Origin: Candidatus Caccalectryoclostridium excrementigallinarum | GTDB taxonomy: Bacteria; Bacillota; Clostridia; Christensenellales; UBA3700 | Direction: 5' to 3' | NCBI GenBank assembly: GCA_018714485.1 | Contig: DVNJ01000001.1 | Location: forward strand, 1-64,000 | DNA length: 64,000 bases | Part shown: positions 44,409 to 53,664 of the stretch, piece by piece | Layout of the letters: each line of letters begins with the position of its first letter | How positions within the stretch are numbered: position 1 is the stretch's first letter | Program-made: the position numbers and the translations under genes | The notes under the pieces: model-generated | What the model saw: the letters and a program-made list of their open reading frames with translations, nothing else | What the model was told of the DNA's origin: nothing | The model's database searches: none

Positions 44409-45701
44409 TTACCCCTTGTTCCTTTTTATCTTTTTCGCTCTCACGAGCAATTTTTCGGATCCGTTCGACGAAGGCGTGTAAAACTCTTCGTCTTTGAGCT
44501 TGTCGGGCAGATACTGCTGCTCCACCCAGCCGCCGTAGTCGTGCGGATACTTATATCCGCCCGCGTGAACGCCCGCATAATGGCTGTCACGCAGATAGGG
44601 CGGGACGTTGTCATCCTTGACCTTTTCCACCGCCCGCGCCGCTTTTTCCATCGCCGTCACGACGGAATTGGACTTTGAGGCTTCGCAGACGTAAATTATC
44701 GCGTTGCAAAGAGGGATCTTTCCCTCGGGCATGCCGATATGCTCAAAGGCATACATCGCCGAAGTCGCGACCACGAGCGCCTGCGGATCCGCCATACCCA
44801 CGTCCTCGGAGGCGTGAACGACCAGCCTGCGCAAGATGAGCATGGGATCGCAGCCCGCCGCGAGAAGGCGCTCCGACCAATAGAGCGCCGCGTCGCTGTC
44901 GCTTCCGCGGAGCGACTTGCAAAAGGCGCTGAGCATGTCGTAATACATATTTTCGTCCACGCCGAGCGACTTTTTCTGAATGGACTGCTCTGCCGTTTTC
45001 AAGTCGATATGCACCACGCCGTCGCTCCCCGCTTCCGTGGTCAAAAAGGCAAGCTCCAAGGCGTTGAGCGCCGTGCGCACGTCGCCGTCGCTCGCCCATA
45101 TGAGATGATCGAGCGCGTCTTTATCTAACTTGACCTTATATCTTCCGAGCCCGTTTGTCTTGTCCGTGAGCGCATGGCAGATCGCGTCCTGCATATCGCT
45201 CTTTTCAAGCTTACGAAACTCGAAAATGCGGCAGCGCGAGACTATTGCTTTCGTCATAGCGATAAAGGGATTTTCCGTCGTCGAACCGATAAAAATTATG
45301 TATCCCTCTTCTATCGCCGAGAGAACGCAGTCGCTCTGCGCCTTGTTCCAACGATGGCATTCGTCGAGCAGCAGATAGGTTTTTATCCCTTCCGTGAGCT
45401 TGCGCCGCTTCGCTTCGTCGATCACTCTTTTGGCGTCGGCAACGCCGCTCGTCACGGCGTTGAGCTTGACGAACGCTCCGCCCGTCGTGTTGGCGATGAT
45501 GTTGGCGAGCGTCGTCTTACCGCAGCCGGGAGGTCCGTAAAATATACAGCTTCCCAACGTGTCGGTCTTGATCGCCCTGCGCAAGAGCGTGCCTTCGCCG
45601 ACGATATGGCTTTGACCGTAAAAATCGTCGAGCGAAGTCGGTCTCATTCTTTCGGCAAGCGGCTTGTTTGCCCGATCGCCCATTTCAAACAGACTTTCCA
45701 T
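44409..45701 (-). CDS. rarA: RarA/MgsA replication-associated recombination AAA+ ATPase
   Basis: A 430-aa clamp-loader-like ATPase acting at stalled forks. KPLAERMRPTSLDDFYGQ opens the protein, Walker A is GPPGCGKTT (56-64), Walker B LLLDECHRWN near 112, and TTENPF is sensor 1. The C-terminal tetramerisation part is present. The ATG at 45701 matches the family N-terminus (ESLFEMG) but has no ribosome site and lies 6 nt from a -10 box, so the proximal transcript would be leaderless. Two promoters lie upstream. Confidence 0.93.
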   Translation of the reverse strand: MESLFEMGDRANKPLAERMRPTSLDDFYGQSHIVGEGTLLRRAIKTDTLGSCIFYGPPGCGKTTLANIIANTTGGAFVKLNAVTSGVADAKRVIDEAKRRKLTEGIKTYLLLDECHRWNKAQSDCVLSAIEEGYIIFIGSTTENPFIAMTKAIVSRCRIFEFRKLEKSDMQDAICHALTDKTNGLGRYKVKLDKDALDHLIWASDGDVRTALNALELAFLTTEAGSDGVVHIDLKTAEQSIQKKSLGVDENMYYDMLSAFCKSLRGSDSDAALYWSERLLAAGCDPMLILRRLVVHASEDVGMADPQALVVATSAMYAFEHIGMPEGKIPLCNAIIYVCEASKSNSVVTAMEKAARAVEKVKDDNVPPYLRDSHYAGVHAGGYKYPHDYGGWVEQQYLPDKLKDEEFYTPSSNGSEKLLVRAKKIKRNKG

Positions 45702-45707
45702 GCGCAC

Positions 45708-45737
45708 ATTATCGCATACACACGCATTAATTGTCAA
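45708..45737 (-). promoter_or_regulatory. Proximal sigma-A-type promoter of rarA
   Basis: TTGACA (45737-45732), 18 nt, GATAAT (45713-45708), with a TGC extended -10. The usual initiation distance puts +1 at or next to the A of the rarA ATG. Confidence 0.7.
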
Positions 45738-45761
45738 ATGCGTAAGAGCGGTTGCGTTTTT

Positions 45762-45790
45762 ATGATACTCTTCTTTCCCCCCCCCGTCAA
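45762..45790 (-). promoter_or_regulatory. Distal rarA promoter with G9 tract in its spacer
   Basis: TTGACG (45790-45785), 17 nt, TATCAT (45767-45762). Nine consecutive G (45785-45777) form the last base of the -35 and the first eight bases of the spacer. Gain or loss of one G would shift the spacing to 18 or 16 nt. The -10 TATCAT is identical to that of the rnpB promoter. Confidence 0.6.
45777..45785. repeat. Homopolymeric G/C tract of nine bases
   Basis: Nine C on the plus strand, nine G on the minus strand, in the gap between the glucan synthase stop and rarA. I noticed no other run this long in the window. Confidence 0.9.
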
Positions 45791-45813
45791 GTTTTTGAGC
45801 GCCTAATTTTGAC

Positions 45814-48800
45814 TTATTCGTCTTTCTTGAACAAAAAGGTAAGCTCGTATTCTCCCGGCGGTCTTTTCGTGTCTATCCTCACTCCCCTCATGTTTATCCC
45901 GTTTTCGCGCACGCCTTCCTCCTCGTCGAAAGCAAAGCGCACGTTGAACACGGCTTTGCCGCGCCTATACAGCACGACTATCTTTTCCGCGTCGGCGGCA
46001 AGCGGTCTTTTGCATTCGATCGCGCCGTTTTCGATGCGGAAACCGATATAATCTTCAAGATAAGTTTTGAAGTACCACGCCGCACTGCCCGTATACCAGC
46101 TCCAACCCATTCGCCCCTTTATTTCGGGCGCGTAATAGACGTCCGCGGCGATGACATAAGGCTCTCCCTTATAGCGGGCATTTCCTTCCCCTTGACAGGC
46201 ATAGATCGGATCGAGCATGCGCGCAAGTTTCCTCGCGTATTCAACGTCGCCGAGCAGGCAAAACGCCTTGAAAAGCCAGACTGCGGCATGCGTATACTGA
46301 CCGCCGTTCTCGCGTACGCCCTCGGGATAAGCCGAGATATAGCCGCAATAGTTTTGCTTGTCGAAAGCGGGCGCGAGCAGGCGCACGACGCCACTGCGCT
46401 CGTCAATGAGCGTTTTGGCGCTTTCGAGCGCCGAGCGGGCTTTTTCACCTTCCGCAACGCGCGCGATCACCGCCCAAGCCTGCGAAATTATGTCGATTTT
46501 GCAGCAAGGCGAATCTTCTCTGCCCAGCCAGACGCCTTCGTCTGTAAAGGCGCGCGCATATCTGCCGTCGAAAAACGCCGCATTTATGCCCCGCTTCAAC
46601 TTGTCGGCAAGGTCGAGATAGCGTCCTCTTTTTTCCGCGGGGATATAGGGCGCCGTCTTCATGATGACGTCATAGGCGAATTCACTCAGCCAAACGCTTT
46701 CGCCCCTGCCCTTTGAGCCAATCTCGTTGAGCGCGTCGTTCCAATCTCCGCCGCCTATCTTCACGAGCGAGTGCTCGCCCAATTCACAAGCGCTGTCGAT
46801 CGCGCGCAAAATGTGTTCGAGCAGGCTGCCTTTTTCCGCGCTCTCGCGCCCCTGCTCCATGCGCGAATCTTCGCCGCGGCTCAGCGGCTTTGAGCAAAGA
46901 TAGGGGATTTTTCTCTCCAATATGCTCTTATCTCCCGTATGACGAATATATTCCGCCGTGACATATCCCAAGAACAACCTGTCGTCGACAATGCGTGTGC
47001 GCACTCCGAGCATGGGCGGATGCCACCAATGCATGACGTCGCCCTCTTCGTATTGATGCGCCGCACAGTCAGCTATCATATCGGCGACGAATTTTTCGTC
47101 GGCATAGATGTGCGCGAGGCAATCCTGAAGCTGATCGCGGAAGCCTATGGCGCCGCCCGCCTGATAAAAGCCGCATCTTCCTTTGAGACGCGAGGAATAG
47201 ACCTGATAAGGCAGCGCGCGCATGAGCGCTCTTTCTTCCTCGGGAACGCCGAAAAGTTCGACACCGGACTCAAATTCAAATGTTTTCAATCCCTCTTCAA
47301 TCATATATCCGATATTTTCTTCGTTACATTCATCAAAGACCTCTTCGCTTGAACATATGAGAAAATAAATTTCAAGGCTGCCCTCGGCGCAAAGCGAGAT
47401 ATTTTTCCTCAATTCGGCGCAAGGAGCATATGCGCCGCAGGAGCGCTTTTTCCCTTTGACCTTTGCCACATCTTTTCTGCATACGACCTCGCAGCCGCCG
47501 AGACATTTGACAAAGGCGGCATTGCCCGTCAAAACGTTGACCGCCTTCAATCCCTCTTTGAAGGGCGAAATTTTAACGGAAAAAGGCTCGTATACCCTCG
47601 AAAGCTGCAACAGAAGAAACAATTCAAGCGTCACCGAGCGGGAAAACTTTTCGCGGTTTTGCAATCGCAGGCGATAAACTTTTCCCTCGCCGCGGCGGAT
47701 CAAACCGAGCGTGAGACGATAAGAAACTCCTTCGGCTCGACCGCAAAATACGCTTTGTCCTCTGCCGTGAAGGACATAGCCGCCCGGATCGAGCTTGTTG
47801 ACTCTCAGCCTTTTGCCGTCAATGACCGCAAAAAGCCTTTCGGACGGCGTATCCTCGACGGGATCGGCGCTCCAAAAAGTCGCCTTGTTTTCGCAGGAAT
47901 TGTCGAAGAAAGTGAATCCCCCGCCGTTTTGAGTGAGGACAAAGCCGCCCTTGTCTCCCGCAATGACGTTGGAATAAGGAAGCTTGCAGGGCTTGTCTAC
48001 GACATAGCCGCCGCCAGTAAAATATCCGCAGCCGCTCACGATCATCTTAGGCGGTTTTTCGATATGTTCGCAGACGGCTCTTGGCTCTTTCGAGTCGGGT
48101 GCGTCCTGCCTGCTCTCGGCAGATCCGTCGCTAATTGAGAAAGCGCTTTGACTTTTTGAGCTCAACGCTTTTGAAAGAGGCGTAAACGCGCCGAACCTGT
48201 TTTTGCATTCAAAATTGTCTATTATGTGCACTATGCCCAGCGAGGATATATCGCCCGCTTTGCCCTTTGTCACTCTTTCGCTCTTTTGTGAAAAATCCTT
48301 ATCGCTCCTGTCTATCACCACATATAACGAGCATTTCAAACCGCATAAATTGAGATATAAGGCGGCGAAAATCGCGCTTTCAAGCAGATAAAAGTCCTTT
48401 TCGTAATCGATAAGCAGGCATTTTTCACCGCTTGAATAGCGAACGAATTGTATGTTTTGTGCATTCTCAGTCGGATAAAGTAATTGCGGCGCTATCTTGT
48501 CGATGAGCATATTGGTCGCAATATCGCCGCGATATTTCCAAGTGCGCAAAGTAGGCATATCGGCAAATTTTTCGCAATAACCGAAAAATCCCTCCTTATC
48601 GATGTCGAAGACGTTCTTTTTTAAAAGCGACAAATCGCTCGAAAACGCCTTCATCAGATATATCTGCGCGCTCTTTTGCGGAGAGATATCGACTCTTCCG
48701 CAAATGCGGATCTCGGGGTAAAGTACGCTCCCGAGAGAACTGCTTATCTCGCTGCCGTCTTCTTTGCGGGCGTTGCCGCTCAGGCTTATCCCCTTCACGC

Positions 48801-51800
48801 CTGTCATCATCGCCGCGCAGAACTTATCCCCGCCCCTGCTCTTTGACGACTTTTTCAAAAACAGCGTCTCGCGTTCGCTGAATGCCGAAACGAACATATC
48901 CGCATAAACGGGATGGGAAAGGTATTCCTCTTCCGAGGCAAAGGCAATGCGCTCGCTGTATGTCACGAGATAGCTTTTGACGCTGTCGCTCTTGTTGGTT
49001 ATCGTGAGTTTTCTCAATTCGCCGTCCATTCCCGGGAGCATCATCACTTCGAGCGAGCAATCCTTGGACAGATTGTCATATTTTACCTTTTGACAGCTAT
49101 ACTCGAACGTGTAGCGGCAATTTGCGTCTTTAAGCGGGAAAAACGTGGGCGAAAAAGTCTCCTTTTGTTCCCTGATGACGAAAAATCCGCCGTCGGGCAA
49201 ACTCCTTATCCTTCTTCTCCTGCTCACCGTCTCTCCGCCGTAGATGGTATAACCTCCGCCACATTCGTCAAGTACCGCTGAACAGCGCCCTTCGCCGATG
49301 ATCGCAACATGTTCGCCGTCATATACGTCGTATTTCGCGAAAAAGTCAAGCCCTTTCGCCTTTTCGTATTTCCTCTCTTTGACGGGAAGCGCCGAACAGC
49401 GGCCGCGAGGCGTTTTTTCTTCGAGCATGCTCATTCCGCCCTTTATGAGCGGGTCCGAGCAAAACAATTTTTGCAAGACGTCCTCTTTCAATTCGTTCGT
49501 TATCGCCGCAAGGATCATTCCCTGATGATGCGTCATGAAAGCGCCGACCGCTTTTCCGACGTTGAGATCCAGCGCTTCGCAAAACCCGAACTTCGCGTAA
49601 ACGCCGCGTTTTTTCAGCTTTTGCAGATTGACGACCGCCCTATGTTTGATATATCTCAACATCAGGGCGGATGCGTAAGGACTTATGACGCGCCCGTCCG
49701 TCCCCGTCGTCAGGCTCAGGCAAGACTCGCCGAACTGCTTATAGACATAGTTTCCGCAGTCGTCGAATTCATAGCAGCCGCTCTCGCTTTTGCCGAACAC
49801 TCCGCTCTCTTTTTTCTTTGACATGATAAGGCTTGCTTTTTTGCATGAGGAAGAGATGAAGGCGTAGGGAGCGTCGGGGAAAAACAGCTGCGGCATCAGA
49901 TACTCAAACGCCGTGCCCGCCCAGGCAACGAGCATATTGCCCTTGCGCGCTATCATCTCGCGCTTTGCCCCGAGCCAAACGCGCGTATCGTTAAGACGGC
50001 AGGAGACGATATAAGCCGCAGTGCGCGCTTCAGAGGCGAGCATATCGTAATGACCGACGAAACGGTTGTCCTCTTCGTTGTAACCGATATACAGTCTGCC
50101 GCAGCTCTCGTCGACGAGCGCCTCCAAGCGCGTGTTTTCGATGAGTGCGCTCACCTTTTGCGTATCCGCGCCCGCATTTTTCAGAAACGCGCGCACGCAG
50201 ATGAGGCAGGCGAGGAAATTCCCGCTGTCCACGCTCGAAACAAAGCGCGGCGACAAAACCTTTCCGTCCGTATCATACCAATTATAGAGATTGCCGCGCC
50301 ACTTTTTCAGCTTTTTCGCCTTGGCGATATCTTCTTCGAGCCGCACCGTCGCCTCCGCCTCGGAGATCACTCCGCATTCGCATGCGCAGACATGCGCAAG
50401 CATCGCCATTCCAATGTCGGTCGGCGAAGTCATTTTCGCGGAGCGCGTGCGCGGTTCGAAAGCAAGATTATCCGTGATATAAGTCGATCTTTCCCTCATT
50501 TCGGCAAAATACGCATATGTCCTCATTGCGATCGAGCGCAAGATATCTTTATCCTCTTTGTCGAGCTTTTTTGCCTTGCCTACCTTGATCCCGCCCAAAG
50601 CGAGCAAGCACATATAAAGCGCGCAAGCCGCCGCGTAAACGGGCGCCGCCAACGACACGACCGCAGTCGCCGAAAGCAAGGCGCATAACAGCAATGCGGG
50701 CAAGATAGCCGCAATATGCGCGCGAGCGGGTCTTTCCCGCATACTGACTGCAAAAGTCTTCCATTCGAGAAGGTCGCCGCCGAAAATCAATTTTCGGATA
50801 GTTTTTGCCATCACCGTTATGCTGCCCGCGGCTTCTGCGGGCAGGGAAAATATTTCCGCGAATGCGCCGCCGATGGCGGAAAGGGCTCCGCGCAAGGCAT
50901 AGCGGTATCGCACCCCGTTGCCCGCGGAATCCAATTCGAATCCCGCCCGCGCAAGCGGCATGGCAAAAACGAGCAAGGCGAAAACGATCAAAAGCGCGAC
51001 TTCTTTCAGGCAAAGCGCGGCGATAACGGCGGCAAGCAAGGCGCACGGACGCAATATTTCGAAAAAATTGCGCAAAACGACGCCGCGATAAAGCGGGTGT
51101 ATCGCCCTTGAAGAAAACGCCAGCGGAAGCAGCAAGAGATCTCCCCTCTGCCATCTCCTCTTTCTGCTCACATCCGCCGCATAAGTCGGCGGCACGTCTT
51201 CGTAAACGCACTCGCCCGCGCTCGCCGTGTGCGTGAGCGCCCCTTCGGCGATGTCGTGGCTCAAAACTCTCCCTTCGGGCAACGCCCCGCGCAGTTTTTC
51301 GGAAAAACTTTTCAACCTATATATGCCTTTGCCGCAAAAGACGCTCCTGCCGCACAGATCGTAATAAAAGTCGTCCGAGGCGCAATATCTCTCCTCGCCG
51401 CTCTCGTTCAAAAAGGCTCGCCCGTGCAATGTGATCACGGTCGACACCTTATAGCGGCAGGTAAAAGCCATGAGATCGACGCTCGCGGCGAGAGGATGCA
51501 TCATGGCGGCAACGGCGCGCTTTATCCCTCCCGGCGCGATAATCGAATCCGCGTCGAGAAGCACGACATATTCGGGTGTTTCGGGCACCGCGCTCATATA
51601 GAGGAAATTTTCACTTCCGCCGCCAAGCAGCAAGGCGTTCATATCTTCGATCGCGCCGCGCTTTCGCTCGCGTCCGCGCCATATCTTGCCGCATTTGCTT
51701 CTGCGGCGCACAAGCACGAATACGCGTTCAAGCCCTTCCGCGCGTTTGAGCGCCCGAACGATATTTTCGTCCTCTGTTTGCGTCTCGCTCGCGCTTTCGG

Positions 51801-53211
51801 GAAGGTCTGCGAGCAAAACAAACGCCGCGTTTTCTTCGTCGTTACCGCTTTTCAGGGCAATAAGCCCGTCGAGCGCGGAATTTGCCTGCTCGACGTCTTT
51901 GACGAGCACGCTCACCGCCGCGATCGTCCTGCCCTTTTCCGGTATGCTTTCGAGTTTGAGGCGCGGCACGGGTCTCGACGGTAAAAAGCGGGACGCAATG
52001 CGGGCGAGCAGATAATCTATAGGTCTTTGCGCGGCGACGAAGACGAGGAAAAATGCCGCCGCGGCAAGCCCCGCCGTCGGCATCAAAACGGCGGCGATGA
52101 CGGCAAAAAGCGCCGCAAAGACGAATATCGCGGAAAAATGCAACGCAGCGCGCGCCTTACCGCCGTCAGAACGGATCTCGTCGGGCTTGCCTTTCAACGC
52201 CCTTATCAGCCGCGCTCTTTCCTCAAAGAGAAATTTTCCGAAATGCACCTCTTCCCTTGCGCCGAGTTGAAGCGCCTTTTCCGCCGCCGCACGCTCGGAC
52301 ACCCGCGCGAGTTTTGCCGTCTTCGCCACCGCGGCGGTGTAAGCCATGCGCGAGGCGTCGTCCATGGCGCGATAAGTCTCCTCTTCGCTCATCCTTTCGT
52401 CCGTGACGGAAAAGGACAAAAGCCTTTGCGCGGTTAATATCTCACCGACGCTTTTGAAGGATTTGAGGCATTGCGCGATGGTCATATTGATTTCGGTCAG
52501 AGCCGCTCCGAAGGTTATCTCGACCTTTTCCGCACCTACACGGGAATATTCGTTTTGCGCATCTTGACCGGAAATTTTGCGAAAATAGGCGTAACCGAGC
52601 AAGTTTTCGCGGCGAGAAGAATATATCTTGTCCTTGCTTGCGTATCTGCGCGAGCGATCTATCTCGATCATGCGCTCGCACATCGCGCTCAAACGCCGCA
52701 GCAGCACATATTCCGCCGCCGCGGGCAACGCAAAAACTTCTTCGTTGTCGAGCGGCGCATATTTGTTGAATGTTTTGACGCCTGCACCGAATTTTTCTCC
52801 GTCGAGTTCCCATGCGTTCAGCGACAAAAGCAGGCGCGCCAAGGCAACTACTCTGATCCTGCCCTTGCTTCGCGGCAACGCATCGAGCGCGTAAAGAGAG
52901 CGAATATGCATGCGCGCAAGCAGTGACGCCCCGTTTTCGTAAAGGCGCTTTTCGCATTCGAGCAGATCTTCGTCCGCTCTTTTGCACACAAGCCGATAGG
53001 CACGTCTTATCTTTCGTATTGTCGCATAAAGGGGCAGACCCACGCCCGTCCTGTCTCGCGCGGTCATTTCGAGCGCGAGTTCCGCGGCGTTGCGGCGCAC
53101 TTCCTCTTCATCCGCCCTGACCGCCATGGCAAAGCGATGACGGCGTTCGAGCAAGGCGAGCGCGGGGATAAAACTCAATATCAATGCGGCGATGACGATA
53201 TAATAGATCAT
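45814..53211 (-). CDS. Cyclic beta-1,2-glucan synthase-like protein (NdvB type)
   Basis: A 2465-aa membrane enzyme. Order: N-terminal membrane helix and helical region (1-340), membrane helices near 360-400, a GT84-like transferase with LLDADSII near 550 and RKRRWQRGD near 687, further helices (about 700-770 and 840-890), a glycoamylase-like domain (SPTDIGMAML near 930, MTHHQGM near 1230), then a GH94-like phosphorylase part with the catalytic Asp segment GGGDWNDALN near 2155 and TGSAAWYFK near 2375. NdvB makes, trims and cyclises beta-1,2-glucan. GAGGT precedes the ATG. It stands alone between rnpB and rarA. The product may be linear or cyclic. Confidence 0.88.
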   Translation of the reverse strand: MIYYIVIAALILSFIPALALLERRHRFAMAVRADEEEVRRNAAELALEMTARDRTGVGLPLYATIRKIRRAYRLVCKRADEDLLECEKRLYENGASLLARMHIRSLYALDALPRSKGRIRVVALARLLLSLNAWELDGEKFGAGVKTFNKYAPLDNEEVFALPAAAEYVLLRRLSAMCERMIEIDRSRRYASKDKIYSSRRENLLGYAYFRKISGQDAQNEYSRVGAEKVEITFGAALTEINMTIAQCLKSFKSVGEILTAQRLLSFSVTDERMSEEETYRAMDDASRMAYTAAVAKTAKLARVSERAAAEKALQLGAREEVHFGKFLFEERARLIRALKGKPDEIRSDGGKARAALHFSAIFVFAALFAVIAAVLMPTAGLAAAAFFLVFVAAQRPIDYLLARIASRFLPSRPVPRLKLESIPEKGRTIAAVSVLVKDVEQANSALDGLIALKSGNDEENAAFVLLADLPESASETQTEDENIVRALKRAEGLERVFVLVRRRSKCGKIWRGRERKRGAIEDMNALLLGGGSENFLYMSAVPETPEYVVLLDADSIIAPGGIKRAVAAMMHPLAASVDLMAFTCRYKVSTVITLHGRAFLNESGEERYCASDDFYYDLCGRSVFCGKGIYRLKSFSEKLRGALPEGRVLSHDIAEGALTHTASAGECVYEDVPPTYAADVSRKRRWQRGDLLLLPLAFSSRAIHPLYRGVVLRNFFEILRPCALLAAVIAALCLKEVALLIVFALLVFAMPLARAGFELDSAGNGVRYRYALRGALSAIGGAFAEIFSLPAEAAGSITVMAKTIRKLIFGGDLLEWKTFAVSMRERPARAHIAAILPALLLCALLSATAVVSLAAPVYAAACALYMCLLALGGIKVGKAKKLDKEDKDILRSIAMRTYAYFAEMRERSTYITDNLAFEPRTRSAKMTSPTDIGMAMLAHVCACECGVISEAEATVRLEEDIAKAKKLKKWRGNLYNWYDTDGKVLSPRFVSSVDSGNFLACLICVRAFLKNAGADTQKVSALIENTRLEALVDESCGRLYIGYNEEDNRFVGHYDMLASEARTAAYIVSCRLNDTRVWLGAKREMIARKGNMLVAWAGTAFEYLMPQLFFPDAPYAFISSSCKKASLIMSKKKESGVFGKSESGCYEFDDCGNYVYKQFGESCLSLTTGTDGRVISPYASALMLRYIKHRAVVNLQKLKKRGVYAKFGFCEALDLNVGKAVGAFMTHHQGMILAAITNELKEDVLQKLFCSDPLIKGGMSMLEEKTPRGRCSALPVKERKYEKAKGLDFFAKYDVYDGEHVAIIGEGRCSAVLDECGGGYTIYGGETVSRRRRIRSLPDGGFFVIREQKETFSPTFFPLKDANCRYTFEYSCQKVKYDNLSKDCSLEVMMLPGMDGELRKLTITNKSDSVKSYLVTYSERIAFASEEEYLSHPVYADMFVSAFSERETLFLKKSSKSRGGDKFCAAMMTGVKGISLSGNARKEDGSEISSSLGSVLYPEIRICGRVDISPQKSAQIYLMKAFSSDLSLLKKNVFDIDKEGFFGYCEKFADMPTLRTWKYRGDIATNMLIDKIAPQLLYPTENAQNIQFVRYSSGEKCLLIDYEKDFYLLESAIFAALYLNLCGLKCSLYVVIDRSDKDFSQKSERVTKGKAGDISSLGIVHIIDNFECKNRFGAFTPLSKALSSKSQSAFSISDGSAESRQDAPDSKEPRAVCEHIEKPPKMIVSGCGYFTGGGYVVDKPCKLPYSNVIAGDKGGFVLTQNGGGFTFFDNSCENKATFWSADPVEDTPSERLFAVIDGKRLRVNKLDPGGYVLHGRGQSVFCGRAEGVSYRLTLGLIRRGEGKVYRLRLQNREKFSRSVTLELFLLLQLSRVYEPFSVKISPFKEGLKAVNVLTGNAAFVKCLGGCEVVCRKDVAKVKGKKRSCGAYAPCAELRKNISLCAEGSLEIYFLICSSEEVFDECNEENIGYMIEEGLKTFEFESGVELFGVPEEERALMRALPYQVYSSRLKGRCGFYQAGGAIGFRDQLQDCLAHIYADEKFVADMIADCAAHQYEEGDVMHWWHPPMLGVRTRIVDDRLFLGYVTAEYIRHTGDKSILERKIPYLCSKPLSRGEDSRMEQGRESAEKGSLLEHILRAIDSACELGEHSLVKIGGGDWNDALNEIGSKGRGESVWLSEFAYDVIMKTAPYIPAEKRGRYLDLADKLKRGINAAFFDGRYARAFTDEGVWLGREDSPCCKIDIISQAWAVIARVAEGEKARSALESAKTLIDERSGVVRLLAPAFDKQNYCGYISAYPEGVRENGGQYTHAAVWLFKAFCLLGDVEYARKLARMLDPIYACQGEGNARYKGEPYVIAADVYYAPEIKGRMGWSWYTGSAAWYFKTYLEDYIGFRIENGAIECKRPLAADAEKIVVLYRRGKAVFNVRFAFDEEEGVRENGINMRGVRIDTKRPPGEYELTFLFKKDE

Positions 53212-53283
53212 GATTACCTCTTGGCAATTATTGACCTACGCCGAACGATTATTCCGTCAAAAAAGATCCGCCCCGACTTGGGC

Positions 53284-53309
53284 GAAAAAAAGACGGCGAC
53301 GCCGTCTTT
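53284..53309 (-). terminator. Intrinsic terminator of rnpB
   Basis: An AAGACGGC/GCCGTCTT stem with a 3-nt loop is followed by seven T on the minus strand, directly after the P1 helix of the RNase P RNA. Confidence 0.85.
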
Positions 53310-53632
53310 CCCAAACGATCCGTAAGCCGGATTCTGTTTACGATGACCATCTATCCAGGCGCCGCGTTACCGCGGCGCTCAAGCGATTTTCCGACGCGAC
53401 AGGCTGCCGCATATGTCGTTTTCTCTTGCACCGAGTGGGGTTTACAGGGCATCCCGCGTCGCCGCAGGATCGGTGAGCTCTTACCTCGCCTTTCCATCCT
53501 TACCCGCTTGCGCGGGCGGTTTATTTCTGTTGCACTTTCCTTTAAGTCGCCTTAACCGGTAGTTAGCCGGCACTCTGCCTTGCGGTGTCCGGACTTTCCT
53601 CACTTTCGTGCGGTCATCCGATCGTTTGGGAC
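53310..53632 (-). ncRNA. rnpB: RNase P RNA (type A-like)
   Basis: The catalytic RNA of RNase P, which trims tRNA 5' ends. The conserved 5' segment GAGGAAAGTCCGGACACC and the core AGAGAAAACGACATATGCGG are present, as is the 3' ACAGAATCCGGCTTA. The ends pair as P1 (CCCAAACGAT with ATCGTTTGGG). At about 320 nt it is rather compact. Its promoter overlaps the 3' end of sigK. Confidence 0.95.
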
Positions 53633-53635
53633 TTT

Positions 53636-53664
53636 ATGATAACATTCGCGCGCTCAAAAGTCAA
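53636..53664 (-). promoter_or_regulatory. Sigma-A-type promoter of rnpB
   Basis: TTGACT (53664-53659), 17 nt, TATCAT (53641-53636). The -35 lies within the last codons of sigK, and +1 falls next to the P1 strand. Confidence 0.75.
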
